The notes beneath the pieces are model-generated. The model saw only the letters and a list, made by a program, of their open reading frames with translations. It had not been told where the DNA came from and made no database searches. Source: Paratinospora sagittata (taxonomy: Eukaryota > Streptophyta > Magnoliopsida > Ranunculales > Menispermaceae). Taken from it: a stretch of 64,000 bases of DNA. Numbering within the stretch: the stretch's first letter is position 1; the number at the start of each line of letters is the position of its first letter. Shown piece after piece: positions 13,501-32,687 of this stretch. The position numbers and the translations under genes are program-made. Where the stretch lies: NCBI GenBank assembly GCA_035771175.1, contig CM069599.1:34257562-34321561 (forward strand), written 5' to 3'.

Positions 13501-16403
13501 TACAGCTCCATATGTACCAGATCCCAGCTCCCGAATTTCCTCCAGATCATCATTTTTTATTGTCTAAACAAAAATTAAATGAAACAAAAATCATGGATTA
13601 AATTTCAACAAAGATAGATCAAAAAATAATAAGAATCATGACAAAGAGAGACTGGAAAAAACCTGTAACCCTCGAGCCAAAGCTTCTTCCTCGGCCTTTG
13701 TTGGCTCAATCTGAGAACTGTTTGGATGCTCACCATCAGAGTCAGCCTCCACATCCAATTGACCATTCTATTAGATGAACAACAAAGTTATATTATGGCA
13801 TAAAACTCTATGGGGTCTGAAATTTAAACAATAAAGAGAACAAATCAAGCCACTATGCCGACCTCAGAATCTAATCCCTTAATAGCTGCTTCTTTTGAGG
13901 CCAGAGCTTCATCTCCATCAACATTCTGCTGCACTTTATCTTTCACCTCCTCTACACCTTCTAAAGCTGCCTTTTTTACTGAAGCAATCAACTCAGGAAG
14001 AAAGCTCAATCGCTTAATTAGTTCATCATGTTCAAAAGTTGCATCCACATAGGTTTCACAATGTGTTCTAGTGTCACCACCCTCTTTGCTGGGCATTACA
14101 CCATTTGAGTCCAGACCAGCCTCCTCTAGTTTCTTATCTTCCCCCTCATTCTTTTCTATGACAGCATTCTTTGACATGCTTGCGGCTTCTGCTGTTTCCA
14201 CATTCTTTGCTACACAATCTACCCCGCAAACACTTTTCTCATCTAATTTTGCAGGTCCAACAGCATTGGTACTATCTGTAGGACCCAGACCAGAAGCAGG
14301 TGAAGCTTGTGTTTTATCACCATTAGAGTGTAAAGATGAATGCACTTGGGACAAAGGCTCCATAGGAATCATGCAGTCTCGCATGTCGAGTTGTGATCGA
14401 ACAGGATTTGGAGGAAATGGATTCTGGGTTTCCTGAGCAAGATTTGAAGCAGAACCATGAAAACATCCTTGGCCAGCAGAGCCATCAAAGGCATATATTT
14501 TCTGTGACTGTCCACCCCAAGGGTTTGGATTTGGATTATCCAAACCAACTCGAAAATTAGGACTACCTTCCCTCATAACCCGTGGGAATCCTGAATTGAC
14601 AGCACCATTGGCTTGAGGGATCATGTTTAGTGCTTCGTAAGATGGAGAGCTGTGCAAAGGATTCTGCATCTTTATCCATAAAGCTGGAGCAGTTGCAGGC
14701 CCATGTGACACTTGGTACGCAGCAGGGATATTCCCATACCGGACTCCTTGGTCTTCCGTTGTAGGAATGTGAATGTGAGATCCAGCTCCCACAGATTGAT
14801 CGTGCAGCCCTTCATTCCCCAATTCAGGTGCTTGCAGATGTTCATCATGACTGGAACAGTTGCACGGAACCTGATGACCACAATTTCCATGTAGAATAGG
14901 AATATTTATGCCAGAATTATCAACAACATAGTGCTCATTTATCCTTCCAACACCTGGGAATTGACTTCTTGGTTCCTCGGCTCGGTGATTCAAATGATGA
15001 TGCAGGACCCATCCCCTTTCATGATTGTGAGCTTCATTGCAGAAAGACTGAGCTTCATTATGGTCTTTGGAGTAAACACCAAGTTCCGAATTGGCATCTG
15101 GATTCAAAACATAGGTCTCCCTACTAGGGGTGCACCCAACACATGAACTTGGAAACTGATGGAATTCAGTTCCTGCATTTGGTGGTTCCAAATGCGGCTG
15201 CCCACCTTGTACCCACCGGGAATCCGCATATCTACTGCCCTCAGCCGAAATTTGATTCCTATGAAAAGCCATTCGGCAGTTCTCACAAATACTATTCCCT
15301 TCAAAAACATTGTGGGCATGACCTATATTGCCTGGAAAACTAGCTTTATCACCAGGTGTAGACCCCGCTGGAAGCCACACTAGATTATCAACAAAAGGAG
15401 GATGGTGCTCGTATTGTGGTTGATGCAAATGGTGTTCAAATTGCGATTGATGCGGATGGTGCTCGAATTGGGGCTGCTGTCTACCACATTCCTCATGTAA
15501 TTCACCAAATGGCAACCGGTATCGACCAGAAGTCGGTGACAAAGGAAACTCCGAAACCGGTCTCGGATCATGGTGCCCATGATGCCTAGGCGAATAATAA
15601 GCGGGGCTCCACGGCGCTTCCATCTCATTACTACACCTCTGTGGAGGTGTATGAGATTGCTGCCCTAAATGCGGAATCGTGAGGTGCCGCAAGTTAAATT
15701 GCGGCAACGGCACCTCGTAATTCCTCTGATTATGAAGTCCAAATTCGACATTCATCGGATTCAACAACGGCTCCATCACCGGAGATTCCCCCAATTGTTG
15801 CTGCTGTTTCCTAAACTCAATCATTCCATCATTCAAGCTGTTCAAAGCATCAACATACCTCCTTTCGCTGTCCCTCTCGTCCACATCAAAGTGCGGCGAC
15901 GACGACAACATCAACAAATCGTGATCGGGATGCGGAAACAAGAACATCCTCAGCCTCGTGAATCCGTCGCCGGAACCAAGCTTATCGTACTCCTCCATCA
16001 TATTCGTCACATCGTCGTCGTTCACTACCGAGACCAGAGCGTCCAGATCTTCATCCGGTTGCTGGTACTTCAACACCGCCGCTCCGTCGAAAAGCTCGCG
16101 CATCCTCACCATTAATTCCTCGAAATTCACATCCCGAGGCAAGCTCACCATCCTCGTCTCTCCTCCGACGTACCGGAGCTTCCCGTCCTGCGGCCGCGGC
16201 ATGATGCTCCCCCCGAAACTGCACAGGAGTTTCACACGTGGCGCCTCCTCGGACGACGGTGCCGGAGAAGACAACGATTCCATCAGTTCCCGATGGTCAC
16301 GATGATGATCCGGCGATACTAGGGTTTCCGACTGCAACAACAACGATGACGAAGAAGAAGATGGTGATGATGATTTCGAGCTCTCGATTCCTTGATTACA
16401 CAT
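7538..16403 (-). CDS. B4-group Raf-like MAPKKK with N-terminal PB1 domain
   Basis: Serine/threonine kinase of the plant Raf-like MAPKKK family. Coding exons are 13863-16403, 13663-13767, 13411-13563, 13055-13218, 12802-12949, 9133-9255, 8929-9016 and 7538-7704; phases agree and give 1162 aa. A Ser-rich start precedes a PB1 domain at about residues 57-158. A long low-complexity middle follows, with a His/Gln-rich repeat around 315-345 coded near 15400-15500. The kinase domain runs from about 884 to 1150: Gly loop GSGTYGAV (896-903), Lys916 in VAVK, catalytic loop HFDLKCEN (Asp1018), GDLG (Asp1040) in place of DFG, and [12 protein letters not shown] and GDLG are normal for this group. Known B4 RAFs are cytosolic and activate subclass I SnRK2 kinases under osmotic stress; that role is inferred from the family. 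Intron 5 (3.5 kb) carries LINE debris. The start is the first in-frame ATG. Confidence 0.94.
8429..8566 (+). mobile_element. 102-bp 5'-truncated LINE tail with 18-bp target duplication
   Basis: The 18-mer aatagaaataccctgtcc occurs at 8429-8446 and again, identical, at 8549-8566. Between the copies is about 102 bp that starts with T-rich sequence including GAGCACAGCTGGTGCTCTG and ends in a pure poly-A run just before the second copy. Perfect target duplication plus a 3' poly-A tail is the hallmark of LINE-driven target-primed integration. The body resembles the 3' end of a plant LINE and is far too short to code. It lies in intron 7 of the kinase gene, on the opposite strand. Confidence 0.8.
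9961..9984. repeat. TA dinucleotide microsatellite
   Basis: An uninterrupted alternating AT tract in kinase intron 5. Similar tracts occur at about 4411-4439, 17290-17312, 35785-35806, 41720-41742 and 63677-63692. Confidence 0.85.
10169..11530 (-). mobile_element. Degraded L1-type LINE fragment in kinase intron 5
   Basis: On the minus strand this stretch reads as the C-terminal part of a plant LINE reverse transcriptase, broken by stops and frameshifts. Near 11345-11470 it resembles [19 protein letters not shown] followed by a LFR motif. Near 11240-11330 is GGLAIGNI plus a [13 protein letters not shown] motif. At 10678-10890 a segment with [19 protein letters not shown] and [10 protein letters not shown] matches the zinc-binding domain that follows reverse transcriptase. 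The 3' end is a run of 17 T on the plus strand at 10169-10185, that is, the poly-A tail. It is inserted in the same orientation as the host kinase gene. The 5' border and target duplication were not found. Confidence 0.75.
10483..10525. repeat. Homopolymer of 43 consecutive C
   Basis: There are 43 uninterrupted C on the plus strand, followed by a C4-T pattern up to about 10538. It lies inside the LINE fragment in kinase intron 5. Such a run is rare in a plant genome and could be real slippage expansion or an assembly/read artefact. Confidence 0.9.
12024..12065. repeat. GT repeat followed by 18 consecutive G
   Basis: A GT dinucleotide tract from about 12024 runs into GGGGT and then 18 G (12048-12065). 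It lies in kinase intron 5, about 1.5 kb from the 43-nt C run on the same strand. Confidence 0.9.
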
Positions 16404-16580
16404 GAGGACGAGTAATCGCGGAATTGTAACACGGAATCGAAGATTTCGGAAACATCAAAATCTGATTAATCTGAAACCGAATATATAATTTAATCATCCG
16501 AAAAATAACAACCCCAAAAAAAAAAAAAAAACTTCAGATTAGATTATCAAGAGAGAGAGAAGAAGAAGAAGAGGCGATGG
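16404..16580 (-). promoter_or_regulatory. 5' UTR and core promoter of the Raf-like kinase
   Basis: Upstream of the kinase ATG on the minus strand is a CT-rich block (GAGA/GAAGAAG on the plus strand at 16550-16575) and a run of about 17 A. Pyrimidine-rich patches of this kind are common at plant transcription starts. The exact start is not visible. Confidence 0.4.
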
Positions 16581-16685
16581 TGGTGATGGAGAGAGGGAGT
16601 AGTGAGGATGATGAGAGCGCAACGCCATCTCTCATCCACCATCTTCGCCGTTGCAAGATGCGCTGCCTTGTTGCCAGGTCGCGTT

Positions 16686-16855
16686 CCACGTGGCGCAACC
16701 TTGTTTTTTGCACTCGCGAATCAATTTATCTCTATTTTTCACTTATTACGAAAAAAACAAAAACACATATAGTCTTGATCAAGTACACCTCACTCATAAT
16801 TTGCAACGAGTCTTTAGCCAATGATAGCCCTAAGATCATCACTTTTGACACGTGG
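16686..16855. promoter_or_regulatory. Two G-box/ABRE motifs upstream of the kinase
   Basis: CCACGTGGC at 16686-16694 and ACACGTGGA at 16848-16856 both contain the palindrome CACGTG with an ACGTGG core, as bound by bZIP ABF-type and bHLH factors. They lie about 290 and 450 bp upstream of the kinase start codon. The first, with ACGTGGC, is the stronger ABA-response type. Control by ABA or osmotic stress is inference. Confidence 0.45.
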
Positions 16856-17723
16856 AGTACTTGCAAAGAAGGGTGTACAGGGTAATGTTGTTTGCGGTTG
16901 TACAGGTAAGGTTTGTTAGAGTGACACATGGACCAATGTCCTCCCAAAAGGTGGGGTATTTTTGGAAAGCAATTTTGCTTTATTTTTTTTAGATAAAATA
17001 AATAAATAAATAAATAAATTATTTTGGATTTTCTTTGGTTTTGTTAACAGAAATGTACGGTGATGATTTGTACAATCAGCGGGTGGGCCCAGTTAAGAGG
17101 TTCCAAGGAAAATGGGTAATGCCAATGAGAAGAGAAGTTACAGTCGGGTGGTCTCAGCCGAAACAGATGTTTCTGTAGGAGACGTGCCTACCGCACCTTA
17201 AAACAACTTTAAAAATATATATACGGTGATAATTTGCTTTTTCCACTTCCCTCATTAAAATCATTGTCTTTTCTCTTAAAAAAAAATATTATATATATAT
17301 ATATATATATAAGTATTGATACCAACTAATAGTGAGAGACAATTTAAACGAAAAAGTAGGTTGAACATTAAATAAAAAACTTATACATGCCTTTAAAGTT
17401 GGAAGTAATATGCTCCTCAGTCAAGTTTGCAACTCCAGCTTTTAGATTTTTTTAAAAGACTTGATGTGGCATCTATAAGGCATGTAGGAATATGAGGCTC
17501 CAAAAGTATATATTCCTTTGAAATGTAAACATAACTAATATTCCTCTTCTATGTGCGATACTTTTTCCTATTTTCCAATTCACTTTTAAATCATAAATGT
17601 GTCCATCAAATTTAATATATTCCAAGGTTTATTATTTAGATATGCTTTAAGCACCTTGAGAGTATATATGCTACCCATTACAAATCTTAAACCCAATTTG
17701 CCATTAATACAAAGGGTTAGGCC

Positions 17724-18045
17724 CATCACCGAATTGCGTGCCCCTACCTAGGTGTGGGCGCACCCCCTCGGGGCGAACGCCTAACCATTATGGTCATGTA
17801 ACAACCCAACCGCAGCTGGTCTACATCGAAACGATTATTTGTCTCTACTATTCACTCATGAATAGTAAAGGGCATTGGCTCAGTGGTTACTCAACATGCG
17901 AAATTAGACTCCTTAAGGAGGTCTCGAGTTCGATTCTGGAGGAGGCCGTGATAGGACAATATTATGGATTCATAATGGCTAGGCGTTCGCCCCGAGGGGT
18001 GCGCCCACACTGGATAGGGGCACGCTGTGCAACCCAGGGTGACAA
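17724..18045 (+). mobile_element. tRNA-derived SINE with an inverted second copy of its 3' part
   Basis: An RNA polymerase III type A box (TGGCTCAGTGG, about 17877-17887) and B box (GAGTTCGATTC, about 17926-17936) are spaced as in a tRNA-derived SINE on the plus strand. The 3' part of this unit (AGGCGTTCGCCCCGAGGGG and following, about 17980-18030) is matched in inverted orientation at about 17737-17793, with CCCACAC and GGGGCACGC also shared. The arms of roughly 60-70 bp are close to identical. This is best read as two SINE copies, one 5'-truncated, inserted in opposite directions. No cloverleaf with an acceptor stem was found, so it is not a tRNA gene. Confidence 0.6.
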
Positions 18046-18324
18046 TATTTACACAATAACAGGCCAAACTCTTTTATATTTAGTTAGGCCTAATAAATTT
18101 TTTGTCATAATATATTTAACATCTAACATATATCCCCCTAATATAATGCTTTTAGTGGCCAAGGTGCTGTTTATTTAGCTCAAATCAAGTAATTTAATTT
18201 AGTAGTTTATTTAGTCTAGAAATGAAAGTTTTTTTTATACATATTGACATTTTAGCTTTAGCATTCAATGAGATGTTTGGTATAATTTTAAGACATTCCC
18301 ACATTTCATGGCTGTAACAAAAAT

Positions 18325-18811
18325 ATGTGGTCAAGTTGTATTGCGACGCAGCATGGAAACTCCAAGTCTCTACACGCGGACCTGGGTTGGGTGTTGTTGG
18401 ATGAGCATGGTCATGTTAGGAAAGCTGAAAGCTGGGTGGTGAAGAATTCTCTTTCGGTTGAAGATGCTGAATGCAGAGCTATCCTTCGTGGCTTATTATC
18501 TGTAGCTGACTGTGAGGTGGATGATCTTCTGGTCCTTTCGGATTCTTCTTTGGTAATTCAGGAGCTAGTTATTAGGAGTGGGGGGTTGGCTCATGTAGAT
18601 CCTATCCTTCAAGACATCTCTCAAGCTTGCAGGTCTTTTGTAAATGTTTCTTTTTCTCATATTCCTCGTATTAGTAATATTACTGCTCATAAGTTGGCTA
18701 GATTGGCTTCGGTCAAGGGTGTTTCGCCCCTTTGGAATAATTTTGTGGTTTCGGGTGTAGATATTGAGTTGTTTCATTGATGAATAAGAATTTTAATTTT
18801 GGCAAAAAAAA
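18325..18811 (+). mobile_element. 5'-truncated LINE 3' end with RNase H domain
   Basis: A 151-codon frame at 18325-18780 encodes the RNase H-like domain of plant LINEs: GWVLLDEHGHV, then ESW and the acidic motifs AECRAI and LVLSDSSLVI, and near the end NITAHKLARLA. A further part of the domain, KLYCDAAWK, is read in another frame just upstream (18334-18360), so a frameshift has occurred. The copy ends in poly-A at 18803-18814. GTAACAAAAATA before it and GTAGCAGAAAATA after the tail may be a worn target duplication. It is a dead insertion, not a host gene. Confidence 0.75.
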
Positions 18812-18924
18812 AAAAGTAGCAGAAAATAAAATAAAATAATAATAACATGTTTGGTAGCCCACAAAAAAGTACTTATTTAATATTCTTGAAAAAAGAAAAA
18901 ATGACGAAGAGACTCGGATACCAA

Positions 18925-20295
18925 ATTCAATTAATGCATTTGTATGTCCAAGTCCCTTTCAATCATCCTTATGCATATTACACAGTTTTAAAACAATTTA
19001 AGGGACTCAGATGCTTAAGTACACCACTTGAGTTTGCTTCCAAGTCTTTATTAACACTATTATAAAAAAAATGGTATACCTAGTGCACGAGATTTTTGTC
19101 ACTGTAAAGTCTGAGAAAGTTACGATCAGTTGTGCGTATTACACAACTCTAAGACGATCTAAGGGACTGAGATGCTTGAGTACACCAGTTGAATTTGCTT
19201 CTGAGTCTCTATTAGTACCATCATAAAAAAAAATGGTGTACCTAGTACATGAGATTTTTGTCACTGAAGTTTGAAAAAATTACAATCAGTTGTACGTATT
19301 ACACAACTTTAAGATCTCATAGACTTAGAGGCACATGTACACCAACTAAGTTTGCTTCCGAGTCTCTATTAGCACCATCATTAAAAAATTGATGTACCTA
19401 GTGCACAGGGTTTTTGTCACTATGAAGTCTAAGAAAGTTACGATTAGTTATGCATATTACATAACTCTAGGACGATCTAAGAGACTCAAATGCGTGACTA
19501 TGCTACCTGAGTTTGCTTTCGAGTCTCTATTAGCACCATCATAACAAATGGTGTACCTTAGTGCATGAAGTTTTTGTCACTGTAAAGCTTGAGAAAGTTA
19601 CGATCAGTTGTACGTATTACACAACTCTAGGATGATCTAAGGAACTCAGATGCATGAGTACACCAACTGAGTTTGTCTTCGAGTTTCTATTAGCACTATC
19701 ATAAAGAAAATGGTGTAGTGCATGAGGTTTTTATCACCGTGAAGTTTAAGAAAATTATGACCGATTGTATGTATTATACAACTCTAGGATAATCTAAGGG
19801 ACTCAAATGCATGAGTACACCAATTGAGTTTGCTTTCGAGTCTCTATTAGCACCATTATAAAAAATAATAATAATAAAAATAAATCAAAATAAAAAATAA
19901 AAATTGGTATATTTAGTGCATGAGGTTTTTGTCAGTCTGAAAAGGTTATGATCAGATATACGTATTGCACAACTTTAGGATGATTTAAGAGACTTAGATG
20001 CGTAAGTATACCAACTAAATTTGCTTCAGAGTCTCTATTAGCACCATCATAAAAAAAAATGGTGTACCTACTGCACGAGGTTTTTGTTACAGTAAAGTCT
20101 TGAAAAGTTACGAGCATATTATAGAGCTCGAGTACAATCTAAGGGACTTAGATGCAGGAGTATACTAACTGAGATTGCTTCTAAGTCTTTATTAATACAA
20201 TTTTTTAAAAAAAAAGATATACGGGTTTTTGTCACTGAATTCTGGGAAAATTGGGACGTGTATAACTTTACCTCCACATTATACAAGTTGTTTCT
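18925..20295. repeat. Tandem satellite, about 160-bp unit, 8 copies
   Basis: A conserved anchor (agggactcagatg and variants) recurs at about 19001, 19162, 19321, 19481, 19641, 19798, 19989 and 20143, giving spacings of 161, 159, 160, 160, 157, 191 and 154 bp. Each unit also contains TTTGCTTC(C/T)GAGTCT, CTATTAGCACCATCATAA, a GGTGTACCTAGTGCA block, TTTTTGTCACTG and GTATTACACAACTCTA. The longer seventh spacing is due to an A-rich expansion near 19858-19905. The array ends about 180 bp before the RPT2 start codon. No protein is encoded. Confidence 0.9.
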
Positions 20296-20317
20296 TGACA
20301 TGAATATACAATCTTAA

Positions 20318-20474
20318 GGGCCCATGGAACTACCTTAACCAGTATGCCGAGGTAGAAAAAATCACACGCTGCATCAAATTATATTGATATACACAAGACT
20401 CTAGTCCCTCTTGCCGTCTCCTCCTCCTTTGTTCGCTTGGCATCGCAGATTCACAGACCTCACACTACACCACA
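20318..20474 (+). promoter_or_regulatory. Proximal promoter and 5' UTR of RPT2
   Basis: About 180 bp separate the satellite array from the ATG. A GGGCCCA element (site II, TGGGCC on the minus strand) lies at 20318-20324. A CT-rich leader (CCTCTTGCCGTCTCCTCCTCC, about 20406-20426) precedes the start codon. The exact transcription start is not visible. Confidence 0.4.
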
Positions 20475-28810
<8,336 letters not shown>

Positions 28811-31800
28811 GAGAATCAATTTTTAAATATAAGGTTGTATGAATGATGTCGATTCTGTTTTTTTTTTTTTTTTTTTTTTTTGAATTTAGCCACATTTACT
28901 TAACTTTTTTATACTTCATTCAAGAAAACTGGAAGATCCAGCATTTTCTGTGTTAAAGAACTCGTTTGTTGCTCAACCCAAATTCAAATTATGAAAACCT
29001 AACATGGGTGTCAAACAACTGAGGCTCCTCCTTGAACTTATTTAAGCTCTTGGATGCAGGCTGATGCATTATGGTTTCCATCTTAACTATTTCACTTTTC
29101 AGTCCAAATAATACAACAAATGAAGTAACTTAACTGTTTCTGGCTCGTCTAGTTTGTCCTGCAGTTTAGTTATATAGTGGATCAATGCTTTTTTTGGCTG
29201 ATTCCCCCGTGTGGTTTGAAGAAGGCTATCTTGAGTTGAGTGAAACTGCTTGTAATTTTGGTTTGTTATCAACCAAGTGGCATGAATTGAGTGGCCAAAG
29301 ATGCTTCACATGCTGATTGATAATCTAGTACCTCAACTACCAGTGCAATCAGTGCCATTGTGCTGCAATTTATTGTCAAGGAGATGTAGTTTGTCAGTTC
29401 TGGTCCCTGTCATGTTCTTATCTTGTTGGAAGGGAAAATCATCTAAAACTATTTCTTAAGAGATTAGGCTACAATAATCCAAAAAAAAGCTGACACATTT
29501 TAGTACATACAACGAGCTTCGCATCTAATACATTTTTTTTTATTTTCTTAAACTATCTAATCTCAAATAGGAACCAACTGTCTACAATGCTGCATGTTTA
29601 ACATTGATTACGGTGTGTTTGATAGTTGAGAAAATTATTATTTTTCTTTATACAATCATAAATTTCAATGTTTGGTTTGGCACGCGAGTTGTAAAAAAGG
29701 CTAATTTTCTTGGGTAAAGGTTTGGGAAAATGATTTTCTAACGAAACTGTTCATCGCTATGTAATTGAATATTTTTTCATGTCTATCTAAACAGAGAATT
29801 TTTTTGAGAGAGATTTTTCTCCACAACTCTATGTTTTGAAGGAAAATTTTCTCAATAACCAAAGGTACTTATACAAGTTGATGTGCATCAAGGTGTCACA
29901 TTTCATGGGCATCCTCAGGAGCACATTAAAAAAGGTGGGAACTCTTAAGTTGATGCTCTGCAGGGCTGGTAATGCATCATTTCCATTTCCTTCTGCTGCG
30001 CATGCCGTTACTCTCTTTATTGCATCTACCCTTTTTACTACAAGTGAGTATTTGCCGTGAACACTTTAAGAGGAAGCCAAAAACATTAAAAAATGGGCCA
30101 TAAATTGCAAATTTAAGATTCACAACAACACACTGAGAAATGATATGTTGAGGTGTTGGGCAACAGCACATGTTCTTTCCCTTCTTACTTGCTTCGTGAA
30201 GTGTACGGTGCCGACCCGCCCAAGTGGCTAACCAGATAAGTTCCTATTCACCCCGTTCATTCTGCTTTTAAATCATCAGTTCTTTCCCTCAACTTATGCT
30301 ACGTACGATTTGATTATGTGTTATTGCTTTTGCACAAAAAATAGTTTTTGAAGGCCCATTTGCTTTAAAACTGAATTGCTGTGAAAATATATTTTTTTTA
30401 CTTTTACTTAAAATTGTATAAGACCAACTGTCTCAAAAAGTATTTTTCTATAAGCACGTCTTAATTAGAAGGTAGTAAAGAAAGTGATAGAGACCTAACT
30501 AGAATCGAATTCATTATTATGACGGAAGTGTTTTAAGCCGACATTCTATAAACTGACAGTGGTAGCACTCTCACGTCGGTTGGATCATATGTATTTTTTT
30601 TAATTGAATAATCAACGTTCAAGTTTGCCTAACTCTAATTTCTTATTATAAGCAATGACATTAGTAACCAGTCACTTGAATTAAAATAAAGTGAGAAAAA
30701 TAGAGATGCAGCTTTCATCCATCAGATAAGAAGAAAGGGACAGTACCACTAATTGTGTACCACAAACAAAACAGTCAGTGCAATGAGAATGGAGCAAGTG
30801 GGTGGTTTAGTCCCACATATATCTTCCTTATTAGGTCACATTGAAAGGTGGTTACCCCGCACTTTTGGCCCACTGATATTATTTGATATATATATATATA
30901 TATAAAATGAAATAATTATTCAGAATCATGAAATAAAAGGGTGGAAATATAATGATGAAACAAAACTAGACTCTGTTCTTGCAAACTGTTGGAATCTTGA
31001 GTATACAGAAGAGCCACCAAAGTTTCAATAATGGGGGTGGCGGGGGGGGGGGGAGGGGGAATGGGTCAATTGGTTCAGTGTTTTGTGGGGTCATTAATTT
31101 CTGGATTCTTCTTCTTCTTCTCATGAAAACCTGAAAAAATGGGACCTACACATGACTAATATTGATTATTGAATGTCTATTAATATATGTTTTCGTTATA
31201 GATATGTGTGTATTGTACTATTTTAGATTAAAAGGAGACAAGCCTGACGAGGGACTTGTGGAAAAACATGCAAAGGATTAGCCATGATGACGATGATGAT
31301 GTTCTTGAAGTGTTTCTTTAATAAAAAATATGTTTTCTACTAATTACGAAAAGTAGAATACAATTTAAAAGTAAAAATTTTAAAAATGATATTTTATTAT
31401 TTCTTTAAAAAAATTATTTTATTTTATAAATTTTAAAAAATATTTTTGAATTTTAATAAACAAAACATATTTTTTCATATTTTTAAAATTTTAATATAAA
31501 AAATTTTATCTGAATCTTAAATCAAACGCAACTTTATTTTCTCGTTTTTTTAGAATTCAATACAATGCTTATTTCATCTTCAATTACATAGTAAATTCGA
31601 CATTTTGCATTAATACATGCACTTATGAAATGAATACATTTCAAATACCTTGAAAATTCTATTTAAAAATAAATAAATTATCCTGTCTTTCTCAAATTAT
31701 TCGACCACTGTTATATATATACTTGATATATGATACAAAACCCTCTTGCACTTGGTATATATTACAAAATTTCTCACTTCATCAAATCATCAAATGTCTT

Positions 31801-32687
31801 TGGAAATATCTAGCCTTTTGTCATGGAGTACTCATCAACAAAATTTACAAAGATGTCAATCTATGTTACACTAGTGGCAAACATTATTATTTAGGTTTCT
31901 CTTTCAACCATATTTCCAAACACACTAAATCTTAATACGTCTTATGTGATCTAAATCAATTATAATTAATCCATTCATTTAATAATCATCATTAACTCGG
32001 TTGATTTGATATCCATTAAGCTTTCTCACTCTTAACTAAAACTAAAATTCAAGATAAAAAGAGTTGGGTCTTTAATATCAATTTTCTTCTCATTGGTAAT
32101 GTTTTAGCATTGGCTAGTGGTTGCAGCCAAATAAATTATTATTTGAGATCAACATTTACTATATATATTGAAATAAATCACTCCCATAAATATTCATTTT
32201 ATAATTCTGGGTCACATCAAGTGAAGAGACTGATTTTTCACCGTTGGGTCCTCAATAATAATAACTAACCCCACCCCAAAAAATTGAGTGATTCGTAAAA
32301 CTAAAATATAACTTAAAAATTAAATAAGTAAAAAATGATATTTTATTATTATTTTTTGTTAACAATTTATTTTTTTTATAAATTGTAAAAACTTTTTTTG
32401 GATTTCAACGCCTTTTTTATATTTTTTTTCATTTTATAAATAAAAAATTGTATTCAAATTATAATCCAACAATTTAATTTTTTTTCTTTTCCTTTTAGAC
32501 CTCAATAAAATCAAAAGACCACACTTAATTAATTTTGACAAAAGTAAGTAAAAATAACAGCTTTTCCGAAATCTCCCAAATGAAGTCATCAACTATTATC
32601 ATATTCTGCATTTTTTCGTTACCTCCAAATCACTCATAATTTAGGCAAAACATATAACCGTCACTACAACTGTAATAACTGTCATTT
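28811..32687. other. Spacer between convergent RPT2 and AFR genes
   Basis: The first few hundred bases are the RPT2 3' UTR, with a 23-nt T run at about 28859-28881. The rest is AT-rich. A G-rich block (31033-31060, with 12 G in a row) and AT-rich, partly similar stretches at 31320-31560 and 32290-32500 (both with GATATTTTATTATT and TTTATAAATT motifs) may be old MITE copies. The short frames near 29836-30171 show no recognisable domain. I see no gene. Confidence 0.5.

Larger units (their letters stand above)
16581..18313. other. Spacer between kinase and repeats
   Basis: Apart from the G-boxes, the AAAT microsatellite near 16995-17020, the TA tract at 17290-17312 and the inverted SINE pair listed separately, I see nothing that looks like a gene in this stretch. 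The open frame at 16577-16885 overlaps the kinase 5' region and has no recognisable domain. Confidence 0.5.

Noticed and set aside
13855..16305. Several open frames of 60-148 codons antisense to exon 1 of the Raf-like kinase
   Set aside because: They are shadows of a long GC-richer coding exon; none has a domain and the minus-strand frame is clearly the real one.
16577..16885. 102-codon plus-strand frame
   Set aside because: It overlaps the kinase 5' leader/promoter, has no recognisable domain and no supporting splice or promoter context.
17877..17936. A box and B box suggestive of a tRNA gene (also at 28.1, 45.2 and 54.1 kb)
   Set aside because: No acceptor stem, anticodon arm or discriminator structure fits; spacing and tails fit SINEs instead.
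18325..18780. 151-codon frame as a host RNase H gene
   Set aside because: Frameshifted at its start, poly-A-ended and truncated, as expected of a LINE 3' end.
29836..30171. Open frames after RPT2 on both strands
   Set aside because: No motif, no splice partner and no homologue I recognise; treated as spacer.
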